From: Amphirosellinia nigrospora
Taxonomy: Eukaryota; Ascomycota; Sordariomycetes; Xylariales; Xylariaceae
DNA: 64,000 nucleotides
Assembly: GCA_004123355.1 (NCBI GenBank)
Contig: SCHM01000006.1
Span: 868,001-932,000, forward strand
Reading direction: 5' to 3'
A program made the position numbers and the translations under genes. Every line of letters begins with the position of its first letter. Position 1 is the stretch's first letter. The notes under the pieces were generated by a model. The model ran no database searches, was not told the origin of the DNA, and saw nothing but the letters and a program-made list of their open reading frames with translations. This document shows, in pieces, positions 24,000 to 35,272 of the stretch.

Positions 24000-25679
24000 A
24001 TGGCTAGCCATCCGAACGAGTTCCACTCAACTTTCGGCTTCGGAGAGCCAGCCCACGATAGCGAAGACCCAGAGACTCCGTCACAGCTTCCTCCTTCGAT
24101 AACGACGAGAGGGAGGTTTGCCAGGTATGTTTTGCCGAGAACCACCGCTTCCTCACGGCGCTTCGACCCTGCGGCCATATCTGGTGTATTGAGTGCCTTG
24201 AACATCTGCTTCAGCAAGCAATCGCCAACGACCGCCTGCCAGCAACCTGTTGTGCGCCTATCGCAATAGACGACTTCGATTTCAGGTTAGACGACGAACT
24301 GCTTAGGACATATCGCTCCAGTTTAGCAGGGTCAGAAACACTCCGAACCCTACTTCTGCCATCGTCGCGAGTGCGGTGCTCGCATCCCACTGCGACAAAT
24401 CACCAACGGAATCGGCGTTTGCTCAGAATGCAATAGCAGGACTTGTGAAAAATGCAAAGAAGCCGCGCATAGTGAGCATAGTGGGGAGTGTCCAGTGGAT
24501 GAAGGCATCGAGGAGGTTCTAAGACTTGCTCGCCGGGAAGGGTGGTCAAGATGTCCCTCCTGTCGCATTGTAGTCGAGCTGAGGGATGGGTGTCCACACA
24601 TCACGTAAGTCAGGCTCATGTCCAGCCAAGAAGAATAAAGCGGCCGGTAGCGGCTAACTTCTCGCAGTTGCAGATGTGGTACTGAGTTCTGCTATCATCG
24701 CGGATCTGAGCGGCATAGCTGCCATGGCTTGTGCGTCGTGTCAGAAGCTCCCCTCGTGCCCCAGCACCCGAAGAGATGGATGCCGCGCAACACGCCGCGC
24801 TTCGCACCTTGGCACGCGAACTCGAAGGAGCCAGAGTTGATGTGGTTGCAGCAGCTAGAACCATCACGGCAATCAGAGACCAGGAAGCCGAGGAAGACAG
24901 AGCCAGGATTCCCGGAGCCCAAGCAGCCCAAACAGCCCAGGCAGCCCAGGCATCCAGAGGCAGAACCGGGGAAGCCGAGGCACGAATGGCGTTACATCAA
25001 GCGGCCGCGAATGGCGGCCGAGCCCAGAGGGTCGGGCTGCTAGCCCAAAGGGGCGCCCAGCTGCTAGCCCAAAGAGGCGCCCAGATGCTAGCCCAGAGAA
25101 ACAGGCCGGATCCTAATCCTAATCCACCCGGAACCCATGGAAACGGCATGTGCCTGGGTGCGGCCGGAGGTCAGAATAACGAGGCTCAACTCGGCGCCGT
25201 CAGAAACCAGGAACACGCCGCTTACTATATTGGTGCACTGCAGGGAGCCGATGACTGGGCACTGGAAGCCATATACAACCAACCCGGAATGCTTCCTCTC
25301 GGAGCGCCCCTTAACATACCAGAGCCCAGGAACATGTAGCGCTCCTGTCCCTCAATTCGACAACCACCACATCGCTCAGCCTACAGCTTGGCCTCCGGTG
25401 CAACCCTTCATGCACGCTATGGTGCAACCTCTAATGTACCCTGTAGCGCCAGCACAAGCTATATTCCAACTCGATGCATACGCAGCAATGAGAGCCCAAC
25501 AAATTAAAGCAAATCTAAGGGACATCGCGCAACGAAACGGATGCATTCACACACATGCCATTGTTCAACCCGACGAGCATCAGTGCCAGGGATGCAATTA
25601 CCGCGTAACGGACTACATAGTCGAGTGTCAACATTGCCATGTTAGATTATGTCGACGCTGCCGATCCGGTGGCTGGTAA
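24000..25679 (+). CDS. RBR/IBR zinc-finger protein (putative E3 ubiquitin ligase)
   Basis: Fungal RING-IBR-type protein. The start is ATG 24000 (MASHPNEFHSTFGFGEP). A RING-like part reads VCQVCFAENHRFLTALRPCGHIWC, split as CQVCFAE and RPCGHIWCIECLEHLL. The IBR part reads FCHRRECGARIPL, GVCSECNSRTCEKCKEAAH, then GWSRCPSCRIVVELRDGCPHIT, an intron of about 65 bp from 24605, and CRCGTEFCYHRGSERHSC. A long Ala/Arg/Gln-rich middle carries a 24-bp tandem repeat (LLAQRGAQ units). The C-terminus ends CQGCNYRV...ECQHCHVRLCRRCR, a zinc motif common to the ends of such fungal proteins. The frame steps near 24110, 24325, 24725 and 25335. E3 activity is inferred from the family; a cysteine for RBR thioester catalysis is not clear to me. 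Confidence 0.75.
25037..25100 (+). repeat. 24-bp tandem repeat inside the RBR gene
   Basis: Two nearly identical 24-bp units (25037-25060 and 25061-25084, one mismatch) and a partial third unit encode repeated LLAQRGAQ octapeptides. Just upstream, at about 24920-24950, shorter CAGCCCA(A/G) 9-bp units encode a Gln/Ala run. Confidence 0.9.
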
Positions 25680-27740
25680 TGTGTTCAAGCATTATCACAA
25701 ATCGGCAGCAGTGGACGTGGAAGAGACACTCTCGGGAAATATGTGGTTACACAACTCAGAGCAGTCAGTATATAGTTCAAGCATTTGGTTTTCGGGAGGT
25801 ACATGGTCTCTCGATACCATTTTTTTTTTTTTTTTGCGAGCTCACCCCTTTGCTTTTTGAGCCACCATCAGTCTGGATGGTGGGATAAAATCTGATGTTG
25901 ACGAGTGTAAAATAAGTAAATGAGGGGAATAACAAGATACTTCATAATATATGTGCGAACTAATATGGAGACGGCTTGTTGGGCACGCATAGTGTTAGAA
26001 GAAGCGCCCCAGGCTGGACCAGGAGACAAGCTACAGCCCAGGGTGCGGCACAGGTTATGCGACAACTCGATGGGATCGAAAGCGAGCCCATCGAGCACAT
26101 CTCATCAAAGTCGACAGCCAGTTTAGTGAGTGACGTATTTAAGTGAAGGAAGGAAATACGGATGATTCAGGTATTGAATTGGCCCAGGGTGACTGGGACC
26201 ACTGGAAAGGAGGTAATCTGCAAATTACTCATCCAATTCGAGTCTCTGTCACGTAGAAATAAGGGGAATCCTCTGATCAAAGGGAATGAAATGTATGAAA
26301 AAACCCCAAAAAAATAAAAACTCTGCGCTGTGTGTGTTGAGTACAAAAGTAAGATACAGAGGGATATTTGGTGTTTTTACGCGACCCATCCCCTTAGTCA
26401 TTTTGCCCACTTACTTGCCCCCTGGGCCTAATTTGCCCATATATCGCACACGCCCTACTTCAGTATACCTAAGCATACAACCAGTTCTTTTAATTGTTTA
26501 TATAAAGAAAAACGCTTTAACGGCCCGGTGAATAATCGTATAGCGCACTTTGGCATAAGCGTATCTCTTTTCCCTTGGGAACATAAACCTACCGGAACCT
26601 ACTATATACTCCGCATGTATGGCAGGGTCGTTTACCACTCCAATTACTCAGTGCCCGGTGTACCTTCATCAGTCATTCTCTGTGATGTAAATCTGGAACA
26701 ATGTCACCCATCCAGACACAACACTGTGCGCCATCTCGCTCTATCTCAACACAGCTATCAAGGTGAGTTTGTCGCAGTTTTTTTGGTGTCTACTACTTCG
26801 TCGTTAGCCCAGGCTTCGTATTGCTACCTAACAGCTGGTCTAGGAAGCCACCAAATAGGCCGACAACTAAATAGACCAAGTGTCGTACCAAGCGTTATAC
26901 TCGTGTGATAATATCCATGATAGGCAGTCCCCGATCTCGGAATCCCAACTGTTCCCCGGTATATGGGACATAGTCCTACTCGAACATTAGGTCTCGGCTG
27001 GTACGAGTCACGAGCTTCTGTAAATATATTTAGAATAGTAGTCTAGAATACCTAGTATATCGTTAGATGAATTTCGTCTTTCTCCTTCTCTACGTACGAT
27101 TAGGGCTTGTATCCATGAGCTTAGAACAGGGTTACGTATTCGACTAACGATACTCCTCTAGTCTCCAGTTGTAGTAGGCCTTCTCTGTATTTCCCCCATT
27201 TTTTATCGAATCTCGGCTAACTGTATGTCTTAGCCTTCGAAGTTAGGGTGGCCTCCAGGGCTCTATGGCTTTTTGGCTCTGCGGCCGGGCTGTGTAGCAC
27301 ATGTATTTCAAATTAAGATCTCTAGAACTATTTTGCAGAGACTGTCTGGCTTTGCACGGGGAACCTCGTCCTTCATGTTAATGAACCGAGAGTTTGATTG
27401 AACTTTATTTGTTGGTCGCAATCTATCAAGCAAGCCAATTCACAAGAGTCTTGATCAATTGTATATCGGATGTGTGGCATGTGGAAATGGCTGTGTTGGC
27501 CTGTGACAGGCAAACACCCACACGTTTGTCCTACTTCAGCAAACATTTTACCATTCACAGTCGAATTGTGAGTTATCACTATTTAAATACCTGGGTAAGT
27601 GCCTCTCCCCTCCATGACCCTCACTTTTCGCCTGCATCCATGCTAACACCCGGCATTCATCTCCAAAGAATTATATACCTATCCTTCAACACGTACTTTC
27701 TTCCTTAGCTTTTATCTCCAGAACAGCAACAACCATCAGA
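25680..27740. other. Intergenic region with T16 tract
   Basis: About 2 kb between the RBR and F-box genes. It includes a run of sixteen T at 25820-25835. Frames at 25868-26126 and 26286-26908 lack family resemblance and overlap on both strands. Around 26930-27300 the DNA is rich in TAG/CTA and TpA steps, compatible with decayed repeat DNA. A TTATATAC stretch near 27671 lies 70 bases before the F-box ATG. Confidence 0.45.
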
Positions 27741-29075
27741 ATGAACCAAGATGGAGAGTTCCAGCTGATACCGATCAAAGGACTACCAATTGAACTTCTA
27801 CAAATGATACTCGGACTTTTGCCTGACGTCCCATCACTGCATACGGCCGTCTTGTCATGCTCGGTGTTCTACCGAGCATTCTGGGATGCCGAGACAACAA
27901 TAACAAGGCAGGTACTGCTTAACCAGATAGATGTGAGCGTGTTACCCGAAGCCATGATAGTATCCGAGTGGGCGTTGTTACTGGATGAGCCGGTCTTCGA
28001 GAGCCACAGGGCCCGTGGACTTTCTTGGCCAAAATCTTCGACAGAGGCCGACGCCACCTAGATCTTGGACCCTACGAAGAGCGCTTCGCATTAGTCGATT
28101 TCACTTTTACGTAGCCGCCTTTGCCAAGATGTTTGTCGAGACCGTCATGACTAAAATCCCCTCAAATCGGCCCCAGCATTCTGCAACCTGCCAAGAAACA
28201 TGCCGCATACAACGAACACTGTACTGGTTCGAACTTTACTGCCATTTTTCCCGCGAGGCTCCAGTAGCTGGCGGACAGCACTTCCTTGACAGGTTGCCCT
28301 ACGAAAACGAGCAAAGGTTGCATTCATGATTTCCTAGCTCGTGCTATTGCACCGAGTAAGTTACGTTCGTGGCAGGCTATGGTAAGGTCTATAGCTTACA
28401 AACGAGATGCTAGCTTTCAATGACGTTGCAGAGCACGACATTTATTGGGGCGCGTGCCGGATACAGTAGGTATATAGCCGAAGTCTGCTCTTCCCACACC
28501 CAATCTCTTCTTTCACTCGGGCTACAGAAGCTCTACGAAGTTGTCAGTGCAGAGACATATGAGGAACGGTACCGCGTTCTAGATGCGCTAATAGGCCGCG
28601 CAAACACATTGATTTCCTCTATAAAACCCTCACCTGTGCGAGTGAACGTCTCTTCAGGGGCGGGTCAGTATCAGAGACCGAGGAACTCCATGGACCTCGG
28701 CCATTCTTCCATGACTCAGATCCCGGACCAGTAAATTCGTGGCGATGGTCGTATTCAGAAGGAAGACCCTTCCTATACGAAGAGTCCCAAGACAAGCTAC
28801 GCGAGTGGGGTTATATAATGTGGGATCAGGCTCGGTTAGATACGACTGACATCTTCGAAGGACCCTGGCATGACACGAGAAGCGCAGAAGAATTCTATTT
28901 GGAGCTGAAAGAGTGGGACAAAGAACAAGGCTACATGAGGAATTCACATGAAGAAAGGGCGAATATCAATAGGGCTGGTGGTAGCGGTTGGTGGAGCTGG
29001 GGAGATGAGAACAAAGTGAAGTGGAAAGGTGGAATGACGCCCTGGGAGAGACACCGTCGGTACCACGGATTATAA
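27741..29075 (+). CDS. F-box-like protein (fungal)
   Basis: Fungal F-box-type protein, presumed substrate adaptor of an SCF ubiquitin ligase. The start is ATG 27741 (MNQDGEFQLIPIKG). The F-box lies at residues 15-50 (LPIELLQMILGLLPDVPSLH, then LSCSVFYRAFWD). Later frames continue the family layout: PYEERFALVDFTF, RIQRTLYWFELYCHF, HDFLARAIAP, FNDVAEHDIYWG, LLSLGLQKLYEVV and finally GYVMWDQARL-type sequence ending with GGSGWWSWGDENKVKWKGG before the TAA at 29073. One intron probably lies at about 28355-28420. One base is missing near 28018, 28110 and about 28440 and 28735, all minus one. The Trp-rich C-terminus is characteristic of a common fungal F-box family. Target proteins unknown. Confidence 0.75.
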
Positions 29076-31833
29076 AACCCGATTCATTCTAAGAGCCTCG
29101 AGAGTTTATGAGCCCGATGAAGCTCCCGTCATCAACGAGAAGATGATAAAGTGCAACCAACAGGATCGAAGTCGTAGTTGAAGGTCGATCTATCATAGCA
29201 CTTCAGTGTGAACTACCCAGTTCCTAGAAATGCTTAGTACCTAGAAACGTATCAAATTGTTTAGGGGCATAAAGCACATACGATAGCGCCCACTACGATT
29301 ATAATATAGACGCTTGGCCCGTCTGTTTTGCTCTGCATATGATGGGGTCCAACTAAATAGAAACGCAGGCATATTCACTGTTGGCACTTGATTGGCCAAC
29401 CTCTAAATGCATGACACTTTAGATGACAAGATCATATGTTTTCAGTGGTGAGTGGCGGATTAATAGCATCTCATAAGATTCGATGTATTGCTTAAGGCTT
29501 TGCATTTGTCACATGGACAAGCCATGAGTCACTGGCTACAGGATTGCAAGCCACACACAGAGTCCGAGATGGCTGATGCCCTCCCATCATGGAAAGAAAT
29601 AGAATGCATATTGGTTCATATAGCCCCCTGTAGTACAGATCTCTTGAGGAAGCCCAAGGTCGGAAGTCCCATGCTCTCGAATTCTATTTATAAATAAGGG
29701 ATTTGGGCGAGGTTACGTTGAAATCAGAAATAGAAAACCAGAGGCCCTATAGATCCAAAAAGATTATCAGCTGATTAGAACACCAAGTTCCAAGCACTTA
29801 AGCACAAGCCCTTGTCACAATATCCATAGCACTGTATATGCATGTTCTTTGATGCCATCATCAGACTGGCCCCCACATCTTTGCATCCAGGCCCCAGAAG
29901 CCTGAACTCTCTACCCTGTGTCTCATTATAATATGTATGTATATTTTAGGGTGTCACGAAGCACAAGCATATAGAAAAAGAGACTACTTTTGTATTAGTC
30001 AGATAGCCTCCACGAGGATAGAAAGTGTTTATTGCCTACCATATACTGATATAGGGTAAGGCGAGGGTTGCTTTACTTAGCAACCAGGAGACAAAAAAAT
30101 GCGAGGCACATGACATGACGAATCTAGCCCAATCCAGGTGGCATTTAATAAGGCAAGTTCAACGAATAGAAGGAGAATAGTTTTGATCCCCATTTTTCTC
30201 CTCAAAACTTGTGATATCATCAGAGTAAAGTGGTAGTCGTAAGGTCAAGCAGGTAGCTAACCATGAGCACGATGATAGCAGTCGCAAGGTACATTTTGTG
30301 AAAATAGCAACCTACTTCTTTCCTCACCGGTTTATTGGAGGCGTTTCTAAAATTCCTCGGTGTGATGTTCCCTTAAAATTACTATATTACCAGAAAGATT
30401 AGAGCCTAGAGGTTAGAATATTGTCTTGAAAATCTCCTCGAAGAAATAAGTAGCCGTGATCTAATAAAAGTCCCATCCTGTGCCAATGTGATTTAAAGAC
30501 ATGCATCCCAAGAGTGATCCCCTTCCTAGTATGAATCTTTGAGCCTGTAGTTGGTAATTGCACTATTGTTTACCGATTTGCTTCATACCTGTTAAGTTAT
30601 AAACTCATGCTCATATTGAGCATTAGATCCCTACTAGATTACGCTAACCCATACAGTAGGATAAACTAAAAGCGACATGGTTTAGCTCGGTAAACCTGAT
30701 TTGGAAGGGTTGTATACTAGAGTTGTGGAGCAACACCAAAAGCCGTGGCTGTCCTTGTGCCATCCCGCTAGCACCAACACCGTAGCATAATTCTATCTCG
30801 GTATGGTTTCTCGCCGAACGGAAGACCAATTTAATTCAATTTAATTCAATACGGGCATATGTTCCAGGTTGATTACTTACCTAATGTACTAATGTCTGCT
30901 CGTCTACTAAAACAACAAAGTGTGGGACTAATGCAACATGGCTTGGCCCTATACGAGATTATACGAGCGTTTGGACTACTCATGCTATCATCATGATGCG
31001 GTAATCCATGTCCCCTTCTTATGCACAACACATATATGTCCACAGTTAGGCTCGAGTGGACCAAAGATGACCAAAAGCACGAGTCGTTGAAAACTGTCTA
31101 ATGTTTACAAATGGCAGCTCACCGATATAGTGTTGCCGAATTCAACACTGTTGATCCGGGCTATGACCCCAACCTCGTACTTCGTCTATAAAGTACGAAG
31201 TCGAGAGCCAATCAGATCGATTCCCTCTGCGAGCCGAGCAGCAGCGCCGCTGAATTAGAGAGCTTACTGCTTCCGGCACACGTTGTGACAAGGTCTGGTC
31301 AACGTCGTTTCATCTCAGGTAGCCCTCAATGTCACCAATCATGTGCCTTCGCTTTCCGCGTATCATCGGGAATGCGGGTGGTCTAAGTGCTAGGGTCAAC
31401 GGGCGACTACATTCACATTTACCTTGTCGTGTGCTGTATCTTCGGATCGATTCACCTATACAAATGGCTATCGTTCGAGATTTGGAGGGGTAATCGATAC
31501 GTAAAGCATGCCATGAATCAAATCGGTAGTGCTAATGATGATGGCAGTACTATTCAAACCGAGGCTGCGTGCCATGTATTCCGTGGTACGGAGCACTCCA
31601 GGACCAAGAGACGGATTGGTTGCCACCCCACATGATCCCAGTTGGGCACGATCTGATGACGGCCATGTGAATAACGGTTTGTAGGGATCCGAACGGCTAG
31701 TTATGCTCGCCAGGATAAAATAATGCCGTGGGGGAAATATAACTTCCCTTTAAGCATCCGATCTTGCTGCCCCTCCACTCTTAGTTGGAAACTTCTGTAG
31801 CTTTCAAGCTCTCTACATCTACGACGAGTAGAC
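29076..31833. other. Intergenic region, no gene seen
   Basis: About 2.8 kb, the largest empty stretch. Open frames (29488-29697, 30644-31064, 31387-31635) are short and without family resemblance. Small direct repeats (TTAATTCAAT twice at 30830-30850) are present. The end near the P450 gene must carry its promoter. Confidence 0.45.
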
Positions 31834-33663
31834 ATGGAAGCAATACGGAAAATTGTGCCCGAGGGGCTGCCTCTGTCTGTGAAGGTCATTGGCGCCACTA
31901 TACTGTTTAGCATCGTGTGGTCATTGGTCACAAAATACCGACCTTTGCCCGCTTTTCCGCTTGTATCTGTCCGTGGCTTTGGCCCGAGAAAGAGTTGGAT
32001 GTTCCATGCCAGTGACGTACTGCGTGAAGGCTCTAAGGTGTGTTTACCAAGAACAAGTTCGATATACCTGAGGTTCATGGCTTAACCACGATTAGATAAA
32101 TGGGCCATTCCAGGTTATGACGGGCACGGGGCCCAAAATCATCTTACCCAATAGGTACGCCGATGAGATCCGCAACTTACCAGAGCTCAACTTTCCCAAA
32201 GCCTTCGCCAGCGTAAGGACTTAACCCCTTTACTATCCCTAGTTAAATACGAGTCGCTGAACGATGTAGGACTTCTTTATAAACTACCCGGGATTCGAAA
32301 CGCATAGACAGTCATTGACTCACGACTTCCTCCTGCGGGACACGGTTCGCATTAAGTTGACGCAATCGCTGGGCTTGGTCACGGCCGATCTCGTCGACGA
32401 GACCATTGCCACCATCGACGACGTTTTTGGCAGAGACGAGGGATGGACGACGAGGTTGATCAGAGAGGACCTCCTCGAAGTTGTCGCACGTGTATCTTCG
32501 CGAGTCTTCCTGGGCGCGGGACTATGCCGGAACCGCAGATGGCTCGAAATCGCCAAGACCTTTACGGTCGACACCTTTGCGCTGTCGTTCCTGTTGCGCA
32601 TGGTACCCGTCTTCGTACGGCCTTTCGCGTACCTTGTGCTACCCTATTCATACCGACTGCGTAAATCAGTGCGAGACGCGCACAAGTTGATCACGCCCGA
32701 GGTCGAAAAACGAAAGGCGGCCGTGGATGCGGCTCGTGCTGCTGGCGAGAAGCCGCCCAAGGTTGCCGACACCATCGGCTGGATGTATGATGTTGGCCAA
32801 GGGCCAGGATCTCAACTTCGTCTCGGGTCAACTATCCCTGACCATGGCTGCTATCCACACGACGACCGAAAGCGTGTGCAGGGCGTTGCTGGACCTCTGC
32901 AAACACCCCGAAATCCTACAACAGCTGCGCGACGAGATTATTGAGGTCGTCGGCCGGGGAAGGCTGGGCGAAGACTACCCTGTACCAGCTCAGGCTCATG
33001 GACAGCTTCCTCAAGGAAAGCACTAGAGTGACGCCCCTATCTCTCAGTAAGTTGAAGAGCCTTGAACCTGGAACGAACACTCTTCTCTTGTCTAACAACT
33101 GCAAGTGTCCATGAATCGGTATGTCGAGCAGCCAGTGACGCTCTCAGACGGGACCGCCCTCCCCAAGGGCGCGCGCATTGCCGTCGTGGGCGACTGGGCG
33201 AACGCAGCTATCTACTCGGAGCCCGAGAAGTTTGACGTCTCGCGCTTTGTTAAGAAGAGGCAGATACCCGGCCAGGAGAATAGCTGGCAGTTCGTGACGA
33301 CGAGCGCGTCTCACCTGGGCTTCGGCCATGGCGAGCACGCGTGCCCCGGCCGCTTCTTTGCGTCCAACGAGATCAAGATCATCCTGTGTCACCGTGAGTC
33401 ATTCGTGGAAACGTTTTCTTCTTCTTGAGAGTACAGAATTCATGTTTTCGGGCGGAGACGATGTCCAAGGCCACCCCATAATGCGTTCGAAGTGACGATT
33501 AGCTGACCGAGCGTTCTAGTGTTGGTGAAGTACGACTGGCGCTTCGTGCCCGACATGCCCGAGCCTGAGCCCCGCGTCTTCGACTCCTCGCAGTCAGTCA
33601 AGGCTGACACGCAGATCCAGGCGCGCCGCAGGAAGGCCGAGCTGGACCTTGATACCTTATGAG
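31834..33663 (+). CDS. Cytochrome P450 monooxygenase, ent-kaurene-oxidase-like class
   Basis: Microsomal P450 of about 500 aa. Exons 31834-32037, 32114-32212, 32270-33046, 33106-33393 and 33520-33663, all phases consistent. The N-terminal anchor is LPLSVKVIGATILFSIVWSL. Conserved parts: the I-helix MAAIHTTTESVC (in place of AGxDTT), the K-helix KESTR (ExxR), MNRYVEQPVTLSDGTALPKG, and the heme loop FGHGEHACPGRFFA (FxxGxxxCxG with the Cys ligand). The HTTTE helix and the heme loop resemble fungal terpenoid P450s such as ent-kaurene oxidase. Two one-base insertions occur in short runs (near 32795 and 32957), after each of which the expected sequence resumes. No terpene cyclase or other secondary-metabolism gene lies beside it, so the substrate is unknown. 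Confidence 0.9.
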
Positions 33664-35272
33664 GATTTTTCTCGGCTAAGATTTCTCTGTTAGTGATTGG
33701 TGTCGGGCAGGTGGCTATTCCGTAGGATTTTCTTTTCCTTTCCACGCTTGGGGCTCGGATCACCAGTGAACAATATCAATACACTAGAATCTTTGATACG
33801 CGGTTGCCTACATGCCGGGTAGTGAGCTTGAAATGACAGACTTGACGCTCATGTCTTGCCTATGATTGTCTCATTTCCCACTATTGACTCCCTATTACCA
33901 AATCGTCATCATCGTGTTCCCGTGACTCAATTTTCGTTGATCCAGCTGGGCGGCACACTACTGTACGCATCGTGTAGAGTCGGGTTGATATCCGTGCAGG
34001 GTTCGGCAGGGTTCGACTTCATCGGGGGTCATACGACTACTTAAGCGACGAGCATCACTTCTCTGCCTGGGTAGTGTAGGATGAATAGTCCAGAGTCTGT
34101 GCTAGTGTACTATCTATCGACGGACTTTCCCGAGCCGTTGAACCCTGCGTTGGGTTGGGACGCCTGCTCGCCTATACTATACTCTTTCCGACCTCGTTCT
34201 CTCCAGCTGGGTGCAGGTTTTTCAGGTGTTCCCTGTCATATGACGATGATTCATCTTCGTCCCACGTGCAATAAAGTGGCTAGCAATTCCGAGGCTGCGG
34301 CACAGCGCATACCAGACCGGGATGAGCCCCCCGCTAAGGCCGGGACAGTATGGACGCGTTCCGATTGGTCTCGACACGCACACGCTATCTATCAATCGCT
34401 GGTACTCGTAGGATTTTGCTAGATTTTTCTAGTGCTAGGTAACAGAATTCTTCCATAACTGCTCAGAGATCTCCTCGACTCTATATTGTATTGATGTTGT
34501 TATTGACATCAATCAGGCAAGGCAAAGGGAGTTAGCTCCATCAGCCTCCGTATAGCAAGGCCAGTGCGGAAAAGCTACCACACTACCGGGAGCGAGGTCG
34601 GCAATCCCGGTAATAGTTTCCCAGCTTACGGTCCAATACTATTTGATGTACTAATTAATTTTGTATGGGGGGCCAAGTTATTGTAAAAGTCCAAACTCAA
34701 TTACAACACGCGCTAACGTCGGGCTTGGGTGTGAATCCTTCGTACAAAGGTGAGAATTTATCATCATGCCCCCAACGGAATTAACACACCGAAGACCATA
34801 AAAAGACCGACGGAACATGTCAAAAGTCTTGGACTCCTCACTTTATAATTTTTCCATCGTGACTCGGATGGACAAAGGGTCAAGCAGGTAGCATCCGAGA
34901 CATCACTTTTAATATACGGCACTTACACGAAATAGTCTCGATAGGCGCGCTATTCTTAGTCTAGTCCCGTGCAAATCACCTATACGGCCCAATTGAGTGC
35001 ACGTATCAAATTACGTGGGGGTGGGATTTTGACGATCCTAGCCTAGTATAGACGACATTTCCAAACAAAACGGGGTGTGGCTTTCCTTGTACCAAACTTC
35101 CATCCGGAGCGGCTTGCTTACCGAGGGGGTTTTGATGAGAGAATCATATCTCTCTCTTTTTTTTCCCCCTTCATCGGTCAAAGGATTCATTCCGCGAAAC
35201 AACTTCTATACGGAAGACCGTCTGTTCAGGCTTAGGACTATTAGTATAACGCCTGGGAATCCCGCCGACACA
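33664..35272. other. Intergenic region, no gene seen
   Basis: About 1.6 kb. Frames at 33856-34422 and 35075-35344 show no family resemblance. Nothing else recognisable; the right end holds the nuclease promoter. Confidence 0.45.

Noticed and set aside
20614-30460. Shared 15-mer ATAAGTAGCCGTGAT at 20614 and 30446, and GGTCAAGCAGGTAGC near 30243 and 34879
   Set aside because: A few shared 15-mers are expected by chance in 64 kb. The first pair has weakly similar flanks but not enough to call a repeat family.
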